Below are positions 29,851 to 42,100 of a stretch of 64,000 bases of DNA, in pieces. Where the stretch lies: the NCBI GenBank assembly GCA_002786225.1, contig PEQN01000009.1, positions 20,211 to 84,210 on the forward strand, in the 5' to 3' direction. The stretch's first letter is position 1. The number at the start of each line of letters is the position of its first letter. Below the pieces are notes generated by a model, which saw only the letters and a program-made list of their open reading frames with translations, made no database searches and was not told where the DNA came from. Source of the DNA: Leptospira sp. GTDB lineage: Bacteria > Spirochaetota > Leptospiria > Leptospirales > Leptospiraceae. Both the position numbers and the translations under genes were made by a program.

Positions 29851-30678
29851 ATGACTTATCGCATCATTGATACACATTGTCATCTAGACATAATTCAAGA
29901 ACAGGGGCAGAATATTGGCATTTCCCTTGAAAAAGCTCATAATGCTGGAGTAGAAAAAATTCTACAAATCGGCATAGATTTAGAATCTTCCCTGAGAGCC
30001 CAAAGTATATCGAAAGAATTTCAAAACAAAAAACAAGATGGTTATGATATTCCAAAAGTATACTATAGCATTGGTTGTCATCCTACAGAAACTCAGGAAT
30101 TTCCTAAAGCAAAAGAAATAGAAACTTTTATTTTAGAGAATGTAAATGATGATAATCTTTCAGCGATTGGAGAAATAGGTATAGATCTTTACCACACTGC
30201 TGACAGTGAATCCAAGCAAATTGCTATACTTGAACAATTTTTAGATTTATCAGAAAGAACTAAAATTCCTGTTGTGATACATTCTAGAGAGGGTTTTGAA
30301 ACTACATATGAAGTTTTAGCTAAATGGAAAACAAGAGCGCATGGTGTGATTCATTGTTTTACTTATGATTATGAAAAAGGGAAGAAATTTGTAGATCTTG
30401 GTTTTTATGTTTCCTTTTCTGGGATATTAGCTTTTAATTCTGCGCGTGATATACAAGATGCTGCAAAAAAATTACCACTTGATGCTATGCTAATTGAAAC
30501 GGATGCACCTTTCCTTGCACCACCACCACATAGAGGCAAAAGGAATGACTCAGGAAACATGCCTATCATATTGGACAAAATGTTTTCTCTGCGTTCTGAA
30601 TTGAATTCTAAAGTTGAAGAACAATTATTTTATAATTCTGAAAAGTTTTTAAATAGAAAGGCTTATTACCATGCTTGA
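29851..30678 (+). CDS. TatD-family metal-dependent hydrolase (DNase)
   Basis: A 275-residue TIM-barrel amidohydrolase. Metal ligands are visible: THCHLD (8-13), GEIGIDLY with the conserved Glu, VIHSREG, HCFTY, and [15 protein letters not shown] with the Asp. TatD enzymes have 3'-5' exonuclease or D-aminoacyl-related activities. The last 8 bp overlap serS, indicating coupling. It is divergent from the M23 gene by 88 bp. Confidence 0.93.
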   Translation: MTYRIIDTHCHLDIIQEQGQNIGISLEKAHNAGVEKILQIGIDLESSLRAQSISKEFQNKKQDGYDIPKVYYSIGCHPTETQEFPKAKEIETFILENVNDDNLSAIGEIGIDLYHTADSESKQIAILEQFLDLSERTKIPVVIHSREGFETTYEVLAKWKTRAHGVIHCFTYDYEKGKKFVDLGFYVSFSGILAFNSARDIQDAAKKLPLDAMLIETDAPFLAPPPHRGKRNDSGNMPIILDKMFSLRSELNSKVEEQLFYNSEKFLNRKAYYHA

Positions 30679-31927
30679 TTTAAATCGAATCCTAAATAAC
30701 CCAGATGAGCTTGTTGCTCTATTGAAAAAGAGAAATATGTATGATGTTGGAGTTGAAGGGAAGATTCAATCTTTGATTGTAAACAAAAGGCATTTGCAAG
30801 CAGAGGTTGATCAACTTCGTTCAGAACGAAATTCATCTTCTAAAGAAATCGGAGTTCTAAAAGCAAAAGGTGAAGATATAAGTAAGGCCTCTGAAGCAGT
30901 AAAAGAAATTGGTAATTCTATTAAATCTTTAGAAGATAAATTAAAAACTGCAGAAGAAGAATTAAATGAATGGATCATCTCATTACCTAACTTTTTATCA
31001 AGTGATGTGCCCGAAGGTAAGTCAGCTGATGATAATGTTGAAATACGATCTTTTGGTTCTAAGAGAGAATTTTCTTTTGAACCTAAGGCGCATTATGATT
31101 TAGGGGAAAGTCTTAAAATATTAGATTTTGAAAGAGGTGTGAAAATTTCTGGAGCACGCTTTTATACTTATTTCGGTCTCGCTGCAAAATTAGAACGTGC
31201 TTTAATGAATTTTATGTTGGATCATCATGCTGAGAACAACGGATACGAAGAAGTTTGGGTTCCTAGTTTAGTAAATGATGAATCTTTAACTGCAACCGGA
31301 CAATTGCCTAAATTTCGAGAAGAATTCTACCACTTAGAAAACGATAGGCTCAATTTAATTCCTACTGCTGAGGTTCCTCTCACGAATTTATTTCGAGATG
31401 AGATTCTACCTGAAAAAGATTTACCAATTTCTATAATGGCACACACTTCATGCTTTCGAAGAGAAGCAGGTTCGTATGGAAGAGATACAAGAGGTCTAGT
31501 CCGTGTTCATCAATTTCAGAAAGTAGAATTAGTAAAATTTTGCGAACCAGAAAATTCGATAAAAGAACATGAAAAAATGTGTGCAGATGCTGAATCTATA
31601 CTACAAAAACTTGGACTTCATTACAAAGTTTTGCTTCTCTGCGCTGGAGATATCTCTGCTTCTTCATCAAAAACGTACGATTTGGAAGTTTGGATGCCGG
31701 GATTAAATCGATATATGGAAATTTCTTCCGTTTCTAACTTCCAAGACTATCAGGCTAGAAGAGGAAAAATCCGATACAAAAACAAAGAAGGAAAGAATCA
31801 ATTTGTTCATACTCTGAATGGTTCCGGACTTGCTATAGGAAGAACCCTAGCAGCAATTTTGGAAAACTACCAGACAGCAGATGGACAAATTGAAATTCCT
31901 GAAGCGTTAAAGCCCTATCTTAAATAA
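30671..31927 (+). CDS. serS: seryl-tRNA synthetase
   Basis: A 418-residue class II synthetase. The N-terminal antiparallel coiled-coil arm that grips the tRNA-Ser long variable arm is at about 27-105. Motif 2 is [20 protein letters not shown] and motif 3 [15 protein letters not shown] near the end. Its start overlaps tatD by 8 bp. Three tRNA-Ser genes (GGA, GCT, TGA) are elsewhere in the window. Confidence 0.98.
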   Translation: MLDLNRILNNPDELVALLKKRNMYDVGVEGKIQSLIVNKRHLQAEVDQLRSERNSSSKEIGVLKAKGEDISKASEAVKEIGNSIKSLEDKLKTAEEELNEWIISLPNFLSSDVPEGKSADDNVEIRSFGSKREFSFEPKAHYDLGESLKILDFERGVKISGARFYTYFGLAAKLERALMNFMLDHHAENNGYEEVWVPSLVNDESLTATGQLPKFREEFYHLENDRLNLIPTAEVPLTNLFRDEILPEKDLPISIMAHTSCFRREAGSYGRDTRGLVRVHQFQKVELVKFCEPENSIKEHEKMCADAESILQKLGLHYKVLLLCAGDISASSSKTYDLEVWMPGLNRYMEISSVSNFQDYQARRGKIRYKNKEGKNQFVHTLNGSGLAIGRTLAAILENYQTADGQIEIPEALKPYLK

Positions 31928-31961
31928 AGTATTAGGGATAAACGAGAAATCGGAGGCCTTA

Positions 31962-33218
31962 ATGTTCCTAATAAAGAAAAATATATTTTTCGGATGTATC
32001 TTAGTTTCTATATTTTCGATTCACTCTTTATATTCCCAACAAGCTAATTTAGTTGTAGAAGAGTTACGTGGAAATGTAAATACTGAATTTCAAGAATTTT
32101 CACCGTCATTATCACCAGACGGTAGAACACTGTTTTTTTATTCTAAACGGGATCGTAGACAATACACGGATATTTTTACTTCCAAATTAAAAACAGATGG
32201 AACTTGGGATTATCCCCAAGAAGTGAAAGAAATTAATTCTGATTTTGATGACCAAAGTCCATTCATTACAGCCGATGGGAAATATTTATTTTTTTCATCA
32301 AACCGTGACGGTGCCTGGGAAGCTAAACTAGGAAACGGTAAGATTGGAGTTTCTAGAGATATTTTTTATTCGGAATGGAATGGAAAATCTTGGGGAGAAC
32401 CTATTCCGCTTCCAGTGGAAATTAACACAGATATGATCGAAGAAAATCCAAATTTTGTTGGAGATACTCTTTTATTTACGAGATATCCTTTCTCGAAACC
32501 TGAATTAGCTAGAATTTATATATCCAAAAGAAAAGGAAAAGAGTGGTCGCCTGCCGTAGCTTTATTAAATCCCATCAATGATAGCAATGCTACCATTGCA
32601 GCATCCTTATCACACGATGAGAAAACTATATTTTTTGCTTCGAATCGTCGAGGAGGTTTTGGCGGATTTGATATCTATTCTTCATCCTGGAATGGTAATC
32701 AAGCTTATGGAGAAATTGAAAACTTAGGAAAAGATTTCAATACAGAAGGAGATGAGGCATATTTTTCTTACCATCGCCCAACAAAAACCATTCTTTTCTG
32801 TCGAAGAGACGATGGTAAAAACTTTAATATTCTTTCTGCCTATATTCCTAGAAATATAGAAACTCAACTACAAGAGGACAATAAAATATCTTTAGATAAT
32901 ATTTATTTCGAAAGAGGTTCATTTGAATTATTGCCTTCTTCAAAAACTCCATTAATTCAAATAGTTTCTTTCTTAAAGAAGAATCCTAATGTAAAAATGA
33001 AAATTACTGGCCATACAGATTTGAATGGTAGTCCTTCTGATAACATAGAACTTTCAAAAAACAGATCTAAATCCGTTAAAGAATTTTTAGTTGCTTCTGG
33101 TATAAAAGAGAATCGATTACTAACAGATGGTAAAGGTCAAAATGAACCATTGTTCAATGAAACGGATGAAGAATCTTCAAAGAAAAATAGAAGAACAGAA
33201 TTCGAAATTTTAAAATAA
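31962..33218 (+). CDS. OmpA-family protein with PD40/TolB-like repeats
   Basis: A 418-residue exported protein. The signal peptide ends LYSQQ (about 25). Residues 45-300 carry PD40/WD40-like beta-propeller units, such as SLSPDGRTLFFYSKRD, ITADGKYLFFSSNRDG and FFASNRRGGFGGFDIY. The C-terminal OmpA domain (about 310-418) has MKITGHTDLNGSPSDN and LSKNRSKSVKEFL, which bind peptidoglycan. It probably sits in the periplasm tethering envelope layers. It lies 34 bp after serS. Confidence 0.9.
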   Translation: MFLIKKNIFFGCILVSIFSIHSLYSQQANLVVEELRGNVNTEFQEFSPSLSPDGRTLFFYSKRDRRQYTDIFTSKLKTDGTWDYPQEVKEINSDFDDQSPFITADGKYLFFSSNRDGAWEAKLGNGKIGVSRDIFYSEWNGKSWGEPIPLPVEINTDMIEENPNFVGDTLLFTRYPFSKPELARIYISKRKGKEWSPAVALLNPINDSNATIAASLSHDEKTIFFASNRRGGFGGFDIYSSSWNGNQAYGEIENLGKDFNTEGDEAYFSYHRPTKTILFCRRDDGKNFNILSAYIPRNIETQLQEDNKISLDNIYFERGSFELLPSSKTPLIQIVSFLKKNPNVKMKITGHTDLNGSPSDNIELSKNRSKSVKEFLVASGIKENRLLTDGKGQNEPLFNETDEESSKKNRRTEFEILK

Positions 33219-33261
33219 ATTTATTGAACTCATTGTTTCTAATTATATTTTTATAAATAAT

Positions 33262-34128
33262 GTGGTTTGTTCTGTGAGTTGTAAATTTATTTTTAAATGG
33301 AATTCATTCCCTATAATTCTTTTATTGTTAATTATTCATTTCCCTATTTTCTCCCAAAATGCTACCTTACAAAAAATTCTTAAATCTAAAACTCTAACAG
33401 TTTCAGTAAATCAATTCTATGATCCTTTCTATATTTCTGACCCCAAGGAAGGATTTCCTGGATTAGATGTAGAGATTGCTAAGGATTATGCTGATTATTT
33501 AGGAGTGAGTTTAAGAGTTCTTCCTCTCAAATCTTTTGATGAGCATGCAACTCGTTTGGAGAGGGGTGATACGCAAATTGCTATAGCTGGGATTTCAACG
33601 AATTTAGAGAGATCAAAGCGAGTTAATTTTACAGACCCTTATCTTTTTACATCGCCTTCAGGTCTTGTCAATCGACAAGTTCTTCCTCCAGAACCTGAAG
33701 GACAAATCATTACCTCAGTTCCCTTTAGAAATCTTTTGGATCTCTCAAGCTTATCAGGTATTTCATTTTCAGTTTTATCAAATAGTTCTAATCATATTTG
33801 GTTAAAAAATAATTTCAAAAAAAATCCTATATATTCCTATTCTGATGATACAACAGCTTTGAATGAATTAAAAAAAAATAACGTAAATGTCTTTGTGGCA
33901 GACGGATTCAGAATTCAAGCCGCCTTGCAAAAAGAACCTAACTTAAAATCAACATATCTTCCATTGTTGGGAAATGTTCAAGAAGAACATATTTCTATGG
34001 CGGTACAAAAAGGAGATATTGAGTTTTTACAAAGTTTAAATTTTTTTATAAAAGAAATAAGGCGAAATGGTAGAGTAAATACCTTAACCAATAAATATTT
34101 TTCATCTAGAGATTGGATCAAAAATTGA
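33262..34128 (+). CDS. family 3 solute-binding protein (orphan)
   Basis: A 288-residue periplasmic binding protein of the amino-acid (SBP_bac_3) family. A hydrophobic signal ends FPIFSQN (about 33). The core has LTVSVNQFYDPFYI, GFPGLDVEIAKDYADYLGV, and IAIAGISTNLERSKRVNFTDPY, typical of this fold. No ATG is available in frame near the start. GTG at 33262 or GTG at 33274 would serve. No ABC permease or ATPase gene is adjacent. Its TGA overlaps a TTG start of the next gene, an outer-membrane protein, suggesting the two work together. Confidence 0.85.
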   Translation: MVCSVSCKFIFKWNSFPIILLLLIIHFPIFSQNATLQKILKSKTLTVSVNQFYDPFYISDPKEGFPGLDVEIAKDYADYLGVSLRVLPLKSFDEHATRLERGDTQIAIAGISTNLERSKRVNFTDPYLFTSPSGLVNRQVLPPEPEGQIITSVPFRNLLDLSSLSGISFSVLSNSSNHIWLKNNFKKNPIYSYSDDTTALNELKKNNVNVFVADGFRIQAALQKEPNLKSTYLPLLGNVQEEHISMAVQKGDIEFLQSLNFFIKEIRRNGRVNTLTNKYFSSRDWIKN

Positions 34129-35663
34129 AAAATCTTATTTTCATTTTTTCTTTAATCACTTTATTACCAATCTTATCTATTTATTCCCAAGAAGAAGATG
34201 CGACTACTAGAATGGATTTTTCTGGTTCTTTTCGTACTAGAGGTTTTGGTTTAGGTCGAGATTTGCTTCTTGAAAGACAAACTTCTACTGATCCTATTTT
34301 TAATAAAGAAAGAGAAAAAGCAGATGCCAATTCAGCAGCAGAAAAAGCTGTGCAAACTGAAATAGACAATTTTAGACAAGGTAAACCATCCTCTTTGAGC
34401 AAAAATAAAGAGAATCTCAACTATTATGATACAAGGTTTCTCTTTAATTTAAATTTTGCAACTTCCAAATATGTGGAAGGTTTATGGGGTATGCAAGTTG
34501 GTGATGTAACATTCGGTGGTCGAGGATTAAGAAGTGCAGGGCCTGATGGATTCAATCCTAATGTCGTTGGACCAAGTGCAGGAGGAGAGAGAGGTACTGA
34601 CGCAGTAAACGTTCAGACTAATTTTTTACTTATGAACTTTAAACTTCCTGAGAGAGGATTTCAGGCAAGGGTAGGTCTACAATTGTTCTCATCCGTGGGA
34701 GGTAGAGTCCTTTTCTCGACCGGAACAGGCGTGAATATGATCAAATCTTTTCAGTTCCTTAGAACTAGTTGGGAAGGAGGAATGCTTAGAGCGCGAGAGC
34801 GATCTTTTTTAGATTCGGATAACAATGGTTTTGCTGATAAAAATTACCAGAACAATAATATATTTTATAATAGGTTCAAAATTGATTACTTTCGAAATTA
34901 TAAAACAGAAATCTATAATTATGGAATGCGGGATAATGATAGAACAGATAATGAAATAGGTGAGTTGTACTGGAATGGATTTTATAATGAATTTAATTAT
35001 TCACAATTCAGTATTATTTTGCATGGAGTTTTAAATTCAGGAGTAGTTCGGGAATTTAGACCCATTGTAAATGAAACTGGCAATCCAATATACTATCGCT
35101 ATACGAGAAATTATGTTAAAGGTGGATTATACGATGTCTCATTCACTTATCGATTTAATGAAAGCAACAGTGCTAGTATAGTTGCTCTAGGAACAACTGG
35201 CAGACCAGGTTTTGAAAATGATGGAACAAGCGCAAATTTAAGAGGTAATGGTTACCGAGCATTAGCACCTGGTTATGCTGTATCCAACATTGCTGTGGAT
35301 TTTACTGGAGGTTATGCACTTTTTAATGCAAGAACTATGACAGGTTTAAATAATATAGGTACAAATTATACCTTTCTTGCATTTGGTCCTTACCAATTTA
35401 CCTTGGGTTATTACCAAGTTTATTCCTCTCTTTCACCTAAAATAGAAAACAATCGTGTCTTTAATTTTGAAAATGGATATAGAACATCTACATATTTTGG
35501 GCAAGAATACAATTTAAACATGAGATGGAACATTTACCGAGATTTACAATTCATATTCAGATCGGGTTACTTTATTGCAGGCGATGGTTTATATACATAT
35601 TTAGATACCAGACAAGGTTCCATTATTAGAGAAGCTTTCTTTACCTTAGAACATCGTTTCTAA
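34113..35663 (+). CDS. predicted outer-membrane beta-barrel protein
   Basis: A 516-residue exported protein with a signal peptide ending LSIYSQ. The frame may start at TTG 34113 or, more likely, at TTG 34125, which overlaps the upstream TGA and gives MKNLIFIFSLI. The mature part is rich in aromatic residues and alternating polar/hydrophobic strands, ending REAFFTLEHRF. A terminal Phe after such a strand is typical of BAM-assembled barrels. A ~60-residue charged helical region precedes the barrel (about 45-90). Coupled to the solute-binding protein. Substrate unknown. Confidence 0.8.
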   Translation: MDQKLKNLIFIFSLITLLPILSIYSQEEDATTRMDFSGSFRTRGFGLGRDLLLERQTSTDPIFNKEREKADANSAAEKAVQTEIDNFRQGKPSSLSKNKENLNYYDTRFLFNLNFATSKYVEGLWGMQVGDVTFGGRGLRSAGPDGFNPNVVGPSAGGERGTDAVNVQTNFLLMNFKLPERGFQARVGLQLFSSVGGRVLFSTGTGVNMIKSFQFLRTSWEGGMLRARERSFLDSDNNGFADKNYQNNNIFYNRFKIDYFRNYKTEIYNYGMRDNDRTDNEIGELYWNGFYNEFNYSQFSIILHGVLNSGVVREFRPIVNETGNPIYYRYTRNYVKGGLYDVSFTYRFNESNSASIVALGTTGRPGFENDGTSANLRGNGYRALAPGYAVSNIAVDFTGGYALFNARTMTGLNNIGTNYTFLAFGPYQFTLGYYQVYSSLSPKIENNRVFNFENGYRTSTYFGQEYNLNMRWNIYRDLQFIFRSGYFIAGDGLYTYLDTRQGSIIREAFFTLEHRF

Positions 35664-35685
35664 AATTATTTAAATTCAATAAATA

Positions 35686-36291
35686 CTATTGGTTAAAAGG
35701 CAAACGTGAATTGATTGCTTTTGAAAGAGTGTATTGGTCAGAATATTCAATTGTTCCACCTACGGTTAATCCATATGCAATACGAGTGATATTGATTTCG
35801 GATTCTCTCAATCTAGATGAAATGTAAGTAGCTGTTGCATCTCCCTCTAAGGTTGGATTAGTAGCTAATAATATTTCTTGAATTTTTCCTTCTTCTATTC
35901 TAGATTCTAATTCTTTTATTCTGAGTTGGTCAGGTCCAATTCCATCAAGTGGAGAAATAGCACCATTGAGAACATGGTATTTTCCAGAAAATGCACCGGT
36001 TTTTTCTATAAAGAAAATATCCTCAGGTTGTTCCACTACACATAAAAATCGACTATCTCTAGTTGTTGACTTGCAAATATCACATATTTCATGTTCGGTA
36101 ATGCTTGCACAAATTTTGCAGAATTGCAATGTCTCTTTAGATACTTTCAAACTATCGATGAATTGAATAAATACTATTGGATCCATTCTTAAAAGATGAA
36201 AGCTTATTCTTGTTGCAGATTTTCTTCCGATACCAGGAAGTCCTGAAAGAGAACTCACCATCCTCTCAAAAATTGATTCAGACAGGATCAA
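35686..36291 (-). CDS. recR: recombination mediator RecR
   Basis: A 201-residue recombination-repair protein of the RecFOR pathway. The helix-hairpin-helix [16 protein letters not shown] (about 14-29) is followed by a four-Cys zinc finger ([16 protein letters not shown]) and a TOPRIM domain ([30 protein letters not shown]). It starts within the end of the ybaB-like gene (14-bp overlap) and is the last gene of the dnaX-ybaB-recR unit. Confidence 0.97.
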   Translation of the reverse strand: MILSESIFERMVSSLSGLPGIGRKSATRISFHLLRMDPIVFIQFIDSLKVSKETLQFCKICASITEHEICDICKSTTRDSRFLCVVEQPEDIFFIEKTGAFSGKYHVLNGAISPLDGIGPDQLRIKELESRIEEGKIQEILLATNPTLEGDATATYISSRLRESEINITRIAYGLTVGGTIEYSDQYTLSKAINSRLPFNQ

Positions 36292-36634
36292 CTCCTCCTT
36301 TGTTCTTAAGCATATTCATCATATCATCTGGAGAAAAGCCTATTGATTTTTTGATTTCATGTTCCATAGCTTCTTTAGCTCTTCGAAGTGCTTCGTTGGT
36401 TGCAGCAACAATAAGGTCTTCCATCATCTTTACGTCATCTGCTTCGAACATTGTTTTATTGATCTTAATATCAACAATATCACCTTTGCCTGTTGCTGTA
36501 ACAATTACCATACCTGCTCCAGCATTTCCAGTCACACGGATCATTTCCATTCTCTTTTGGATTTCTGCTGATTGGGTTTTCATATCACCCATTTTTGAGA
36601 AGATTTCAGATAAATTTTTTATTCCTTCAAACAT
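36278..36634 (-). CDS. YbaB/EbfC-family nucleoid-associated protein
   Basis: A 118-residue DNA-binding protein of the YbaB/EbfC family. [23 protein letters not shown] is the conserved beta-sheet, and the C-terminal helix reads [11 protein letters not shown]. It lies between dnaX and recR in the classic order, 8 bp after dnaX, overlapping recR by 14 bp. Dimeric DNA binding is expected from the Borrelia EbfC family member. Confidence 0.94.
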   Translation of the reverse strand: MFEGIKNLSEIFSKMGDMKTQSAEIQKRMEMIRVTGNAGAGMVIVTATGKGDIVDIKINKTMFEADDVKMMEDLIVAATNEALRRAKEAMEHEIKKSIGFSPDDMMNMLKNKGGVDPV

Positions 36635-36642
36635 AATTCTCC

Positions 36643-37974
36643 TTAAATCTCTGGCATAGTAGATGGATCAACATCTGTTCCCTTGAAGTTTTCTTTAACG
36701 AAAAATTCCATTTTGTCACTGGAACTTAGACCATCTTTGGTAGTTGACTTAGTTTCTTCTTTTTTAGGGATATTTGTTTCATTCGGTAAAGTATTTGATT
36801 CATTTTGGATTTCGCGGGTCAGATCGGAAATCTTTTTCATTAAGCCTGAGACAGTCGGCTTCTCTAAATCAAAGAGTAATTTTCGAAATTGTATTTCTAA
36901 ATAGATTTTGATTTCTTGAGAATTTCTTAGTCTCATCATATTGATTTTATCATACATATTGAAAACGTTTTCAGCTAAGAGATTAATAGTCTCAAGATTG
37001 AATTCACGGTATTCTTTCTTGATTATCTCAATATCTTCTGCTGGAAAATTAGCAGTGTCTTTATCCAAGAGATTTTGTAATGAAAGAAGTGCTGTATTCA
37101 GAAATTCTAAAAAATCCCATATGAATTTATAAAGATCTTGTCCTTCTTGGTAGAGTTGTTCTAGAATCTCAAAAATTTTATTGTGAGTTCCTGGTAATAT
37201 TAAGGCTTTAGCAAAATTTGAGAGAACGTCTATTCCTTGGTAGCCAACCATTTCCCGAATGTTTTTCCCGGTTAAATTACTATCTGTGAAAACTACAGCT
37301 TGTTCCATAAAAGAAAGAGTATCTCTTACGGAACCATCTCCCTTTCGAGCTATCCAAAATAAACCTTCGCTATCAAATTGAATATTCTCTTTTTCACAAA
37401 TACTTTCTGTGTGTTTTTGCAAAACAGACTGAGGGACTTTCTTGAAAATAAAGTCTTGGCATCTTGATAGAATTGTTTCTGGAATTTTATGAAATTCTGT
37501 AGTAGCTAATATGAATACGACATGTGATGGAGGCTCTTCTAAGGTCTTCAATAAGGCATTAAAAGCAGGTTCAGAGAGCATGTGAACTTCATCTATTATG
37601 TAAACTCTGTATTTACCAGTTAAGGGTGCAAATTTTACATTTTCTCTTAATTCGCGAATGTTATCTATTCCGCGGTTACTGGCAGCATCTATCTCTAAAA
37701 CATCTTGAGAGATACCTCTTGTGATTTCGGTACAAGATGCACATTTATTACATGGTTCGTTATTTTCGGGAGTTTTGCAATTTAATCGTTTTGCAAAAAT
37801 TCGCGCTATTGATGTTTTTCCAACACCCCTTGGACCAAAGAATATATAAGCATGTCCTATTTTCTTTTGTTTAAAAGCATTTTGAATAGCAGATACAGCT
37901 AAATCTTGGTAAATAACTTCTTGGAAAAGTTGAGGTCGGTATTTTCTAAATAGGACTTGGTGATTCTCAGACAT
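36643..37974 (-). CDS. dnaX: DNA polymerase III subunit gamma/tau
   Basis: A clamp-loader ATPase of 443 residues from the ATG at 37974. An upstream extension to 38049 only reads through the tRNA-Ser gene and is rejected. Walker A is GPRGVGKTS. The zinc cluster is [16 protein letters not shown], Walker [11 protein letters not shown], and the sensor LSRCQDF. The collar domain ends near residue 370, with a short polar tail. The product is about the size of the E. coli gamma form, so the tau-specific C-terminal domains that bind helicase and polymerase seem absent or very short. It heads the dnaX-ybaB-recR operon, 10 bp after tRNA-Ser. Confidence 0.95.
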   Translation of the reverse strand: MSENHQVLFRKYRPQLFQEVIYQDLAVSAIQNAFKQKKIGHAYIFFGPRGVGKTSIARIFAKRLNCKTPENNEPCNKCASCTEITRGISQDVLEIDAASNRGIDNIRELRENVKFAPLTGKYRVYIIDEVHMLSEPAFNALLKTLEEPPSHVVFILATTEFHKIPETILSRCQDFIFKKVPQSVLQKHTESICEKENIQFDSEGLFWIARKGDGSVRDTLSFMEQAVVFTDSNLTGKNIREMVGYQGIDVLSNFAKALILPGTHNKIFEILEQLYQEGQDLYKFIWDFLEFLNTALLSLQNLLDKDTANFPAEDIEIIKKEYREFNLETINLLAENVFNMYDKINMMRLRNSQEIKIYLEIQFRKLLFDLEKPTVSGLMKKISDLTREIQNESNTLPNETNIPKKEETKSTTKDGLSSSDKMEFFVKENFKGTDVDPSTMPEI

Positions 37975-37984
37975 AAATTCCAAC

Positions 37985-38071
<87 letters not shown>

Positions 38072-38118
38072 TTTTAGTCCTGCAAGATTAACCATACCTA
38101 GAAACTATGGGATGTACT

Positions 38119-38555
38119 CTATCTTTTATCCATAAAAAAAGTTTTCCATTCTGAAAAAATTTCCTTGTTCTCCACATATTCCAAGATGGGAAAATGATTC
38201 ATTTGGTAAATCCATTCAATTGGAGAAAATGAAATTCCATCTCCTTTATCATTAGGTAGAAAATAAATGACTTTTGCAATTCTAGCCTTCAAAATGGAAC
38301 CCATACACATAGTACATGGCTCCAAAGCAGTAAGCAAGATACAATTTTCTAAATAACGAGACTTAGTTAAATCAATAGCTTGGTTGATAGCTATATTTTC
38401 ACTGTGTTGAAGAGGATTCTTTGTAGTTTCTACTAAATTTAAAGAATGAGTTATTCTTTCGCCATCTAAACTATAGATTTCTGTGTAAGATGGTAATTCT
38501 TGATTAAAATATGGTTTGTGAGAAATTAAATTCGAAAGAAATTGTCTCTGAATTT

Positions 38556-38577
<22 letters not shown>
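38119..38577 (-). CDS. TadA-like nucleoside/tRNA adenosine deaminase
   Basis: A zinc cytidine-deaminase-fold protein of up to 152 residues. The catalytic motif reads QHSEN (H-S-E where TadA has H-A-E), and the zinc motif EPCTMCMGSILKARIAKVIY is canonical. TadA converts A34 of tRNA-Arg(ACG) to inosine. The frame opens with a TTG at 38577 that lies inside the 3' end of the tRNA-Arg(ACG) gene. No ATG, GTG or TTG follows before the conserved part, so the start is unclear (an ATT is possible). The N-terminal third is divergent, lacking the usual PIGAV motif, so another deaminase role is possible. Confidence 0.75.
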
Positions 38578-39050
<473 letters not shown>

Positions 39051-39180
39051 AACTAGGATAATTGTTTCGAAAGAATGTTTCGAGTCGACAGTTTTTTCCT
39101 CAATTGATTAGATCAAAGTAAATCTATTAACTATTTGAAATAGAAATTAAATTATTTTATTGAAATAAATAACTAAGGTA

Positions 39181-42100
39181 TCAAGGACAGGAATGATTCG
39201 TAGGAATATTGTATTTTGCAGACAGATAACATTCAACTATATCTTTATCTTTCCATGTAACTCCATAGGTTGAATTAATCGTATTCAAAGACTGAGTGAA
39301 GAATAATATTTCGGAAACACTACCACGTAATGCAGCCGTTCCTGGTGCATGGCCTAAATTGATTTCTGTTGCAACTGGAGTAAGTGTTGGGTAATTAAAT
39401 CCACCGCCTTGGATTCCATTCACAAAGATAACATAATTAAGACCATGATCTGGATCTAACACTGCGTTATTCCATCCTATTGATAGAAGGTAATTCTGTC
39501 CTATATTCAAGAAGGAAGAAGTATTCCAACTATTATTAGAAGCGCAGTAACCACCTCCAAAGGCATTGGTATTTAAGAAGAAATTGGGGTAAGGATTACT
39601 ACCTGGGCATGAAGACGGTTCAAAAAGATCTACAAAATAAGAATAGCTACCTGAGAATGCTGTTGGACTAATAACAGAGAAAAAAGAAAATCTATTTAAA
39701 CTAGATACTCCAATTGGCGTCGATTTTCTCATATGACTATTGACACCATTTAAAGAAACACTAGGTTTGGAATTTATTCCATTCGTTAAATAAGTTATGT
39801 TAGTTGAAGAAGTTAAATCATTGGTATTACCAGATGAATCTCTCCATGTTGCAACTGCAGCACCGTTTGTCAAAACTCCCAAGGTGTCGGATTGATAGAA
39901 AAACTTAAGACTACTTGTTGCAGGACTTGTACTCCAACTTGTAACTTGCATAGGATGGGTACCGGATAAGGCCATGATTTCTTGATTTGAAAGAACTCGG
40001 TTGTAGATTCTAACTTCATCTAGAGTCCCTTGAAATTCTCTACCTGAAACCCATGATCCAAGATACATTCTATTACTTGGATTAGAAACTGTATTTAATC
40101 CATGTCCTGAAGGACCAGCAACCAATCTACCATTAGAAAAGACCTGGCTTTGGGTTCCATCGAAAGTTAGACAAACGTGGTTCCAAACGTAGTAAGGGAG
40201 ATTTACACTAGCATTTACGTCCGTTCCATTACCCCAAAATCTTAATAAAGTTTCATCTTGTAACCAAAGAGCGGATACTTGAGTGCCTACATTTTCATTT
40301 CCATAAGAAAAAGCTATACTGAAGTCAGTTCGAATTCCTCTGTACCAAGCACACATAGATCTAGGTGATGTTCCCATAGGAAGGCCAGAATCAGATGCGA
40401 AAATATAGTTTCCATTTAGAAAAGGAAATGAATAGGCAGAATTGCCCAAAGAATTTCTATCTGAGCTAGGTGTCACCGTTCCAACTATGGTTCCATTTTG
40501 TCCAAAACCTGAGATATCATTTAAGTCACCATTGAAATCATATCGACGAATCAATCCAGTAGGGACTTGAGTTGCAAGCTGTCGAATAGCTATACTTGAC
40601 AGAGCGGAGTTGTAAATTCTAACATCATCGATCTTACCTTTGAAGAAATGGTTTCCTCCATTTGCAGCATTATTATGCCAATTTCCTATTCTAAATCCAT
40701 TAGGTACTGTTGCTAAGGCTGATGGGGTATTAGCGGTTCCAACGAGTAAACCATTGACATAAAATTGAACTGGTGTTCCGCCATTGTAGGTAATACAGTA
40801 ATGACTCCAAGTATTCAATGGGATAGTAAATGGCAATAAAGCATCTGAATTTGTTGTGACAAAAGCCAGATATCGAATACCTCCTATATCCGTGTGAAGT
40901 CCCAATGTTGAAGCACCATTCGTCGTCCCTGGACTCCCATATAAGGAAACCATAGCGAAATTTCCAGGGCTTGGGTAATCTTCAGGGGCAATCCAAGCAC
41001 ACATAGATCTGGGAGAAGCTCCCATAGGTAGCCCTCTATCCAAATTTAATCCTGATACCATTTGATGGTTAGTACCATTAAAACGGAAAGACCCAGTAGT
41101 ATTTCCGTCTTTTCCAATAGTGGGTGTAGTTGCATTGAAATTAGTTAGGAGATTGGAAAATGGGCCAGAGTCATCCAGATTGACTGTTCCATCCATTGTG
41201 TAATGAGTTAACAAGCCTGTAGCAGCTGTACTGTATGAACTCCCAACCAAGAAAGGATCTGCATCTTGAGCAAGTTCTTGTATCTCTCCTTCATTCAGAA
41301 CTCTATTGAAGATCCGAACATTAGAAATAGAGCCACTAAAGTATTGGTTTATTGCAGGAAGCCCACCGACACTGATATTTCCCGAAGGAGCAAGTGGAGC
41401 TGCTAAAATATCCTGGCAAATATTTTTCCCATTTATGAACATTCTCCATCTACCTGGGAGATCAGAGATAGCTAAAATATGTGTCCATGTATTAGTTGCT
41501 AGAGTATACTGGCAATTGACTCCCCAACCTGTCATAGGTTGGAGAATAGTTAACTTGTTACCTATTGAGTTTCTAAGTGTAAGTGCATAGCCATTTGAAT
41601 TGCCTACTGCTATAATTTGTTGCTCATTTCCAGTTGGAGATCCATCCCATTTTACCCAAGCTGAAAGTGTAAGATTAGAAGTGGATGTTATAGGTGGTGT
41701 AGGGTTAGTTAGGTAGTTGCCTGAAGAAAATAAAATTGCACCGTTTGGTTCATTGAACCTTCCCAAAGTCGCTGTTGGAGTTCCTGTGGGAAGCAAATCA
41801 ATAGAACCTGAGAGATTAGCATAACTATCATTTAAAGGATAGTAAGCGGCTAGTTGATTTTCATTAATATTTCTTAATTGATGAAAAGATCCAAATACTA
41901 AACTATTGCCAGAATTTAAAAGATACATAGGATTTTGTATATTTGCTGCAACTCCTACTCCCGTTAAACTTCCAGTGAGACCAGATCCTGCTACAGTAGT
42001 TACCATTTGAGTAGAAATTTGAATTCTTCGAACTCTATGATTTAAAAGATCCCCTACATAAAGGTAAGAACCATCATTCGTTATACCATGAGGATTATTA

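Noticed and set aside
36177..36659. 160-codon plus-strand ORF over recR and ybaB
   Set aside because: It is antisense to two well-recognised genes, and its sequence is a hydrophobic Ser/Ile-rich shadow.
36780..36810. A-rich AAAAAAG tract in dnaX as a frameshift site
   Set aside because: Codons read AAA-AAA-G, not the A-AAA-AAG phase needed for -1 slippage, and too little sequence follows to make a longer tau form.
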